Assembly (NCBI RefSeq): GCF_014207355.1 | Contig: NZ_JACHEF010000002.1 | Location: 806,001 to 870,000 of the forward strand | Length of the DNA stretch: 64,000 nucleotides | Direction of reading: 5' to 3' | Source of the DNA: Mesorhizobium sangaii | GTDB taxonomy: Bacteria > Pseudomonadota > Alphaproteobacteria > Rhizobiales > Rhizobiaceae | Shown: positions 62,530-64,000 of the stretch, piece after piece | Layout: each line of letters begins with the position of its first letter | Position numbering within the stretch: position 1 is the stretch's first letter | Program-made: the position numbers and the translations under genes | Notes under the pieces: generated by a model | Seen by the model: the letters and a program-made list of their open reading frames with translations, nothing else | Told to the model about the DNA's origin: nothing | The model's database searches: none

Positions 62530-63567
62530 ATGTCCGGACTTGATATCAACGCCATCACCAAGGCCTTCGGCAATTTCATCGCGGTCGACAATGTGCGGCT
62601 CAACGTGCCGCACGGCACATTCGTCTGCCTGCTTGGACCATCCGGCTGCGGCAAGACCACGCTGCTGCGCATGATCGCCGGGCTGGAGGAGCCGACCAGC
62701 GGCGCCATCGTGCTCGACGGCGAGGACATCACGCCGCTGCCGACCCACAAGCGCAATCTCGGCATGGTGTTCCAGTCGCTGGCGCTGTTTCCGCATCTTT
62801 CGGTCGGCGACAACATTGCCTACGCCCTGCGCATCCGCGGCGCCTCGAAGGAAGAGCAGAAGAAGCGCGTCGACGAGTTGCTGACGCTGATCCACCTGCC
62901 TGGTTTTGCCGACCGGCCGGTGGCGAAGCTTTCGGGCGGCCAGCGCCAGCGCGTGGCGATCGCCCGTGCGCTGGCACTGTCGCCGAAGCTGTTCCTGCTC
63001 GATGAGCCGCTTTCGGCGCTCGACGCCAAACTGCGCGAGGCCATGCAGGTGGAACTGCGCCAGCTGCAGCAACGGCTGGGCATCACCACCATCGTCGTCA
63101 CCCACGACCAGCGCGAGGCGATGACCATGGCCGACCTTGTCGTGGTCATGGGACACGGCAGGATCCTGCAGGCGGCACCGCCGATCGAGATCTACCGCAA
63201 GCCGGCCGACGCCTTCGTCGCCGATTTCATCGGCATCACCAACCTTCTGCCGGCGGAGGTCGACAGCGCCGGGCGCACCACCATCCTCGGCACCGCCATT
63301 CCGGGTCTCGCCATGCCGGCCGGCGTCACCAAGGCCTCGGTGTCGATCCGTCCCGAAGACGTGCATCTGGGCGAACCCGGCGGCCGCGCCATCACCGGCC
63401 AGGTGACCTTCGTGCGCGATCTCGGCGGCACCATCGAGACCTTCGTCGAGGTCGGCAGCACCAGCATCATCGCGGTGGCGACACCGCGCGAAAGACCGAA
63501 CGTCTCGGTCGGCGCAAAGGTCGGCGTCACGTTGCCGCCCGAGAGCTGCGTGGTGCTCGGCTCATGA
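62530..63567 (+). CDS. potA: PotA-type ABC ATPase
   Basis: The 345-aa ATPase has Walker A GPSGCGKTT, signature LSGGQRQRV, Walker B LFLLDEPLSALD and a C-terminal TOBE domain (about residues 275-340). It belongs to the spermidine/putrescine-iron subfamily. The stop overlaps the next permease start by ATGA. Confidence 0.93.
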   Translation: MSGLDINAITKAFGNFIAVDNVRLNVPHGTFVCLLGPSGCGKTTLLRMIAGLEEPTSGAIVLDGEDITPLPTHKRNLGMVFQSLALFPHLSVGDNIAYALRIRGASKEEQKKRVDELLTLIHLPGFADRPVAKLSGGQRQRVAIARALALSPKLFLLDEPLSALDAKLREAMQVELRQLQQRLGITTIVVTHDQREAMTMADLVVVMGHGRILQAAPPIEIYRKPADAFVADFIGITNLLPAEVDSAGRTTILGTAIPGLAMPAGVTKASVSIRPEDVHLGEPGGRAITGQVTFVRDLGGTIETFVEVGSTSIIAVATPRERPNVSVGAKVGVTLPPESCVVLGS

Positions 63568-64000
63568 GACGCGAAGCCCCGAAATCATTCGCCGACTATA
63601 CGCCGCTGCTGTTCCCCGGGGTGATGCTCGTGGTGTTCTTCGTCGTGCCGTTCTCGACGATGATCGCGGTCAGCTTCTTCAAGCGCAACCCGGCCGGTTT
63701 CTACACGCCCGATTTCGTCATCGACAATTACGCGCGGTTCCTGACCACCTTCTTCGCCGGCGTGCTCGGCTTTTCGCTGATGCTGGCGGTGCTTGTCGCC
63801 GTCTGCTGCGTCTCGATCGCCTTTCCGTTCACCTATCTGCTGACAAAGCGCTCGCGTCGCGTGCAGACGCTGTGGCTGGTCGGCCTGTTGTCGGTGCTGT
63901 CGCTGTCGGAAGTCATCATCGGCTTTGCCTGGTCGACACTGTTTTCACAGACCGCCGGCATCACCAATCTCTTCGTCGCACTCGGGCTGATGGACAAACC
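63564..64000 (+). CDS. potB: PotB-type ABC permease (partial, runs off the right edge)
   Basis: The first 145 residues of an inner-membrane permease: a short cytoplasmic N terminus (MRREAPKSFADYTPL), then the first helix (LFPGVMLVVFFVVPFSTMI), FFKRNPAGFYTPDFVIDNYARF and further helices. The start overlaps the ATPase stop codon (ATGA). The gene continues beyond the window. Confidence 0.9.
   Translation, partial: MRREAPKSFADYTPLLFPGVMLVVFFVVPFSTMIAVSFFKRNPAGFYTPDFVIDNYARFLTTFFAGVLGFSLMLAVLVAVCCVSIAFPFTYLLTKRSRRVQTLWLVGLLSVLSLSEVIIGFAWSTLFSQTAGITNLFVALGLMDK

Overview
The window is GC-rich chromosomal DNA, almost fully coding, with short intergenic gaps (none above about 300 bases). Gene content points to an alphaproteobacterium of the order Hyphomicrobiales, most like Mesorhizobium or a close relative: engB, argB, the dapD ... 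dapE/truA/fmt/def block, a DUF6481 coiled-coil protein, many ABC solute importers and rhizobial-type palindromic intergenic repeats. The genus is inferred from recall of gene order and protein resemblance, not from a search. No rRNA, tRNA, CRISPR array or intact transposon was seen.

Layout. 0-10 kb: engB and argB, separated by a block with a TetR-controlled EmrAB-type efflux pair, periplasmic MsrB, a FAS1 (fasciclin) protein beside an ECF sigma/anti-sigma pair of SigK/RskA type, and an amidase. 10-18 kb: ridA, a BchE-like B12 radical SAM protein, an Lrp-type regulator divergent from phenylalanine hydroxylase, VOC/TetR and MarR/small-membrane-protein divergent pairs, a GMC oxidoreductase with a tiny Tat-signal partner, and a diguanylate cyclase. 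18-31 kb: core genes (pyrimidine nucleotidase-like HAD, LOG protein, dapD, panE-like, dapE, truA, fmt, def, rmuC), with a FitAB/VapBC-type toxin-antitoxin pair between def and fmt. 31-39 kb: GFA protein, CDF transporter, transglutaminase-like protein, a SugE/Gdx guanidinium exporter preceded by what reads as a guanidine-II (mini-ykkC) riboswitch, an IS21-like solo end, two luciferase-like oxidoreductases, an AI-2E family permease and an inositol-phosphatase family enzyme.

39-47 kb: six minus-strand genes, each overlapping the next, encode a FAD subunit, a [2Fe-2S]+molybdopterin hydroxylase, a 6-hydroxynicotinate-reductase-like protein, a UPF0280 protein, a DUF1185 protein and a MarR regulator. 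This looks like an oxidative/reductive catabolic route for an N-heterocycle or similar compound and is the best candidate for an undescribed system here. Divergent to it lie pncA and an NhaD-like antiporter.

48-64 kb: a LivHMGF-type ABC importer with a Tat-exported binding protein, a polytopic membrane protein of unknown function, pncB, and a LysR regulator divergent from an agmatinase-family ureohydrolase. The hydrolase heads a series of amine or amino-acid ABC genes that runs off the right edge. Two near-identical 44-bp inverted repeats lie about 3 kb apart in this section, and one of them appears to supply the start codon of the membrane protein. Several divergent promoters carry clear palindromes that are probably regulator binding sites. 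They are listed as separate features.
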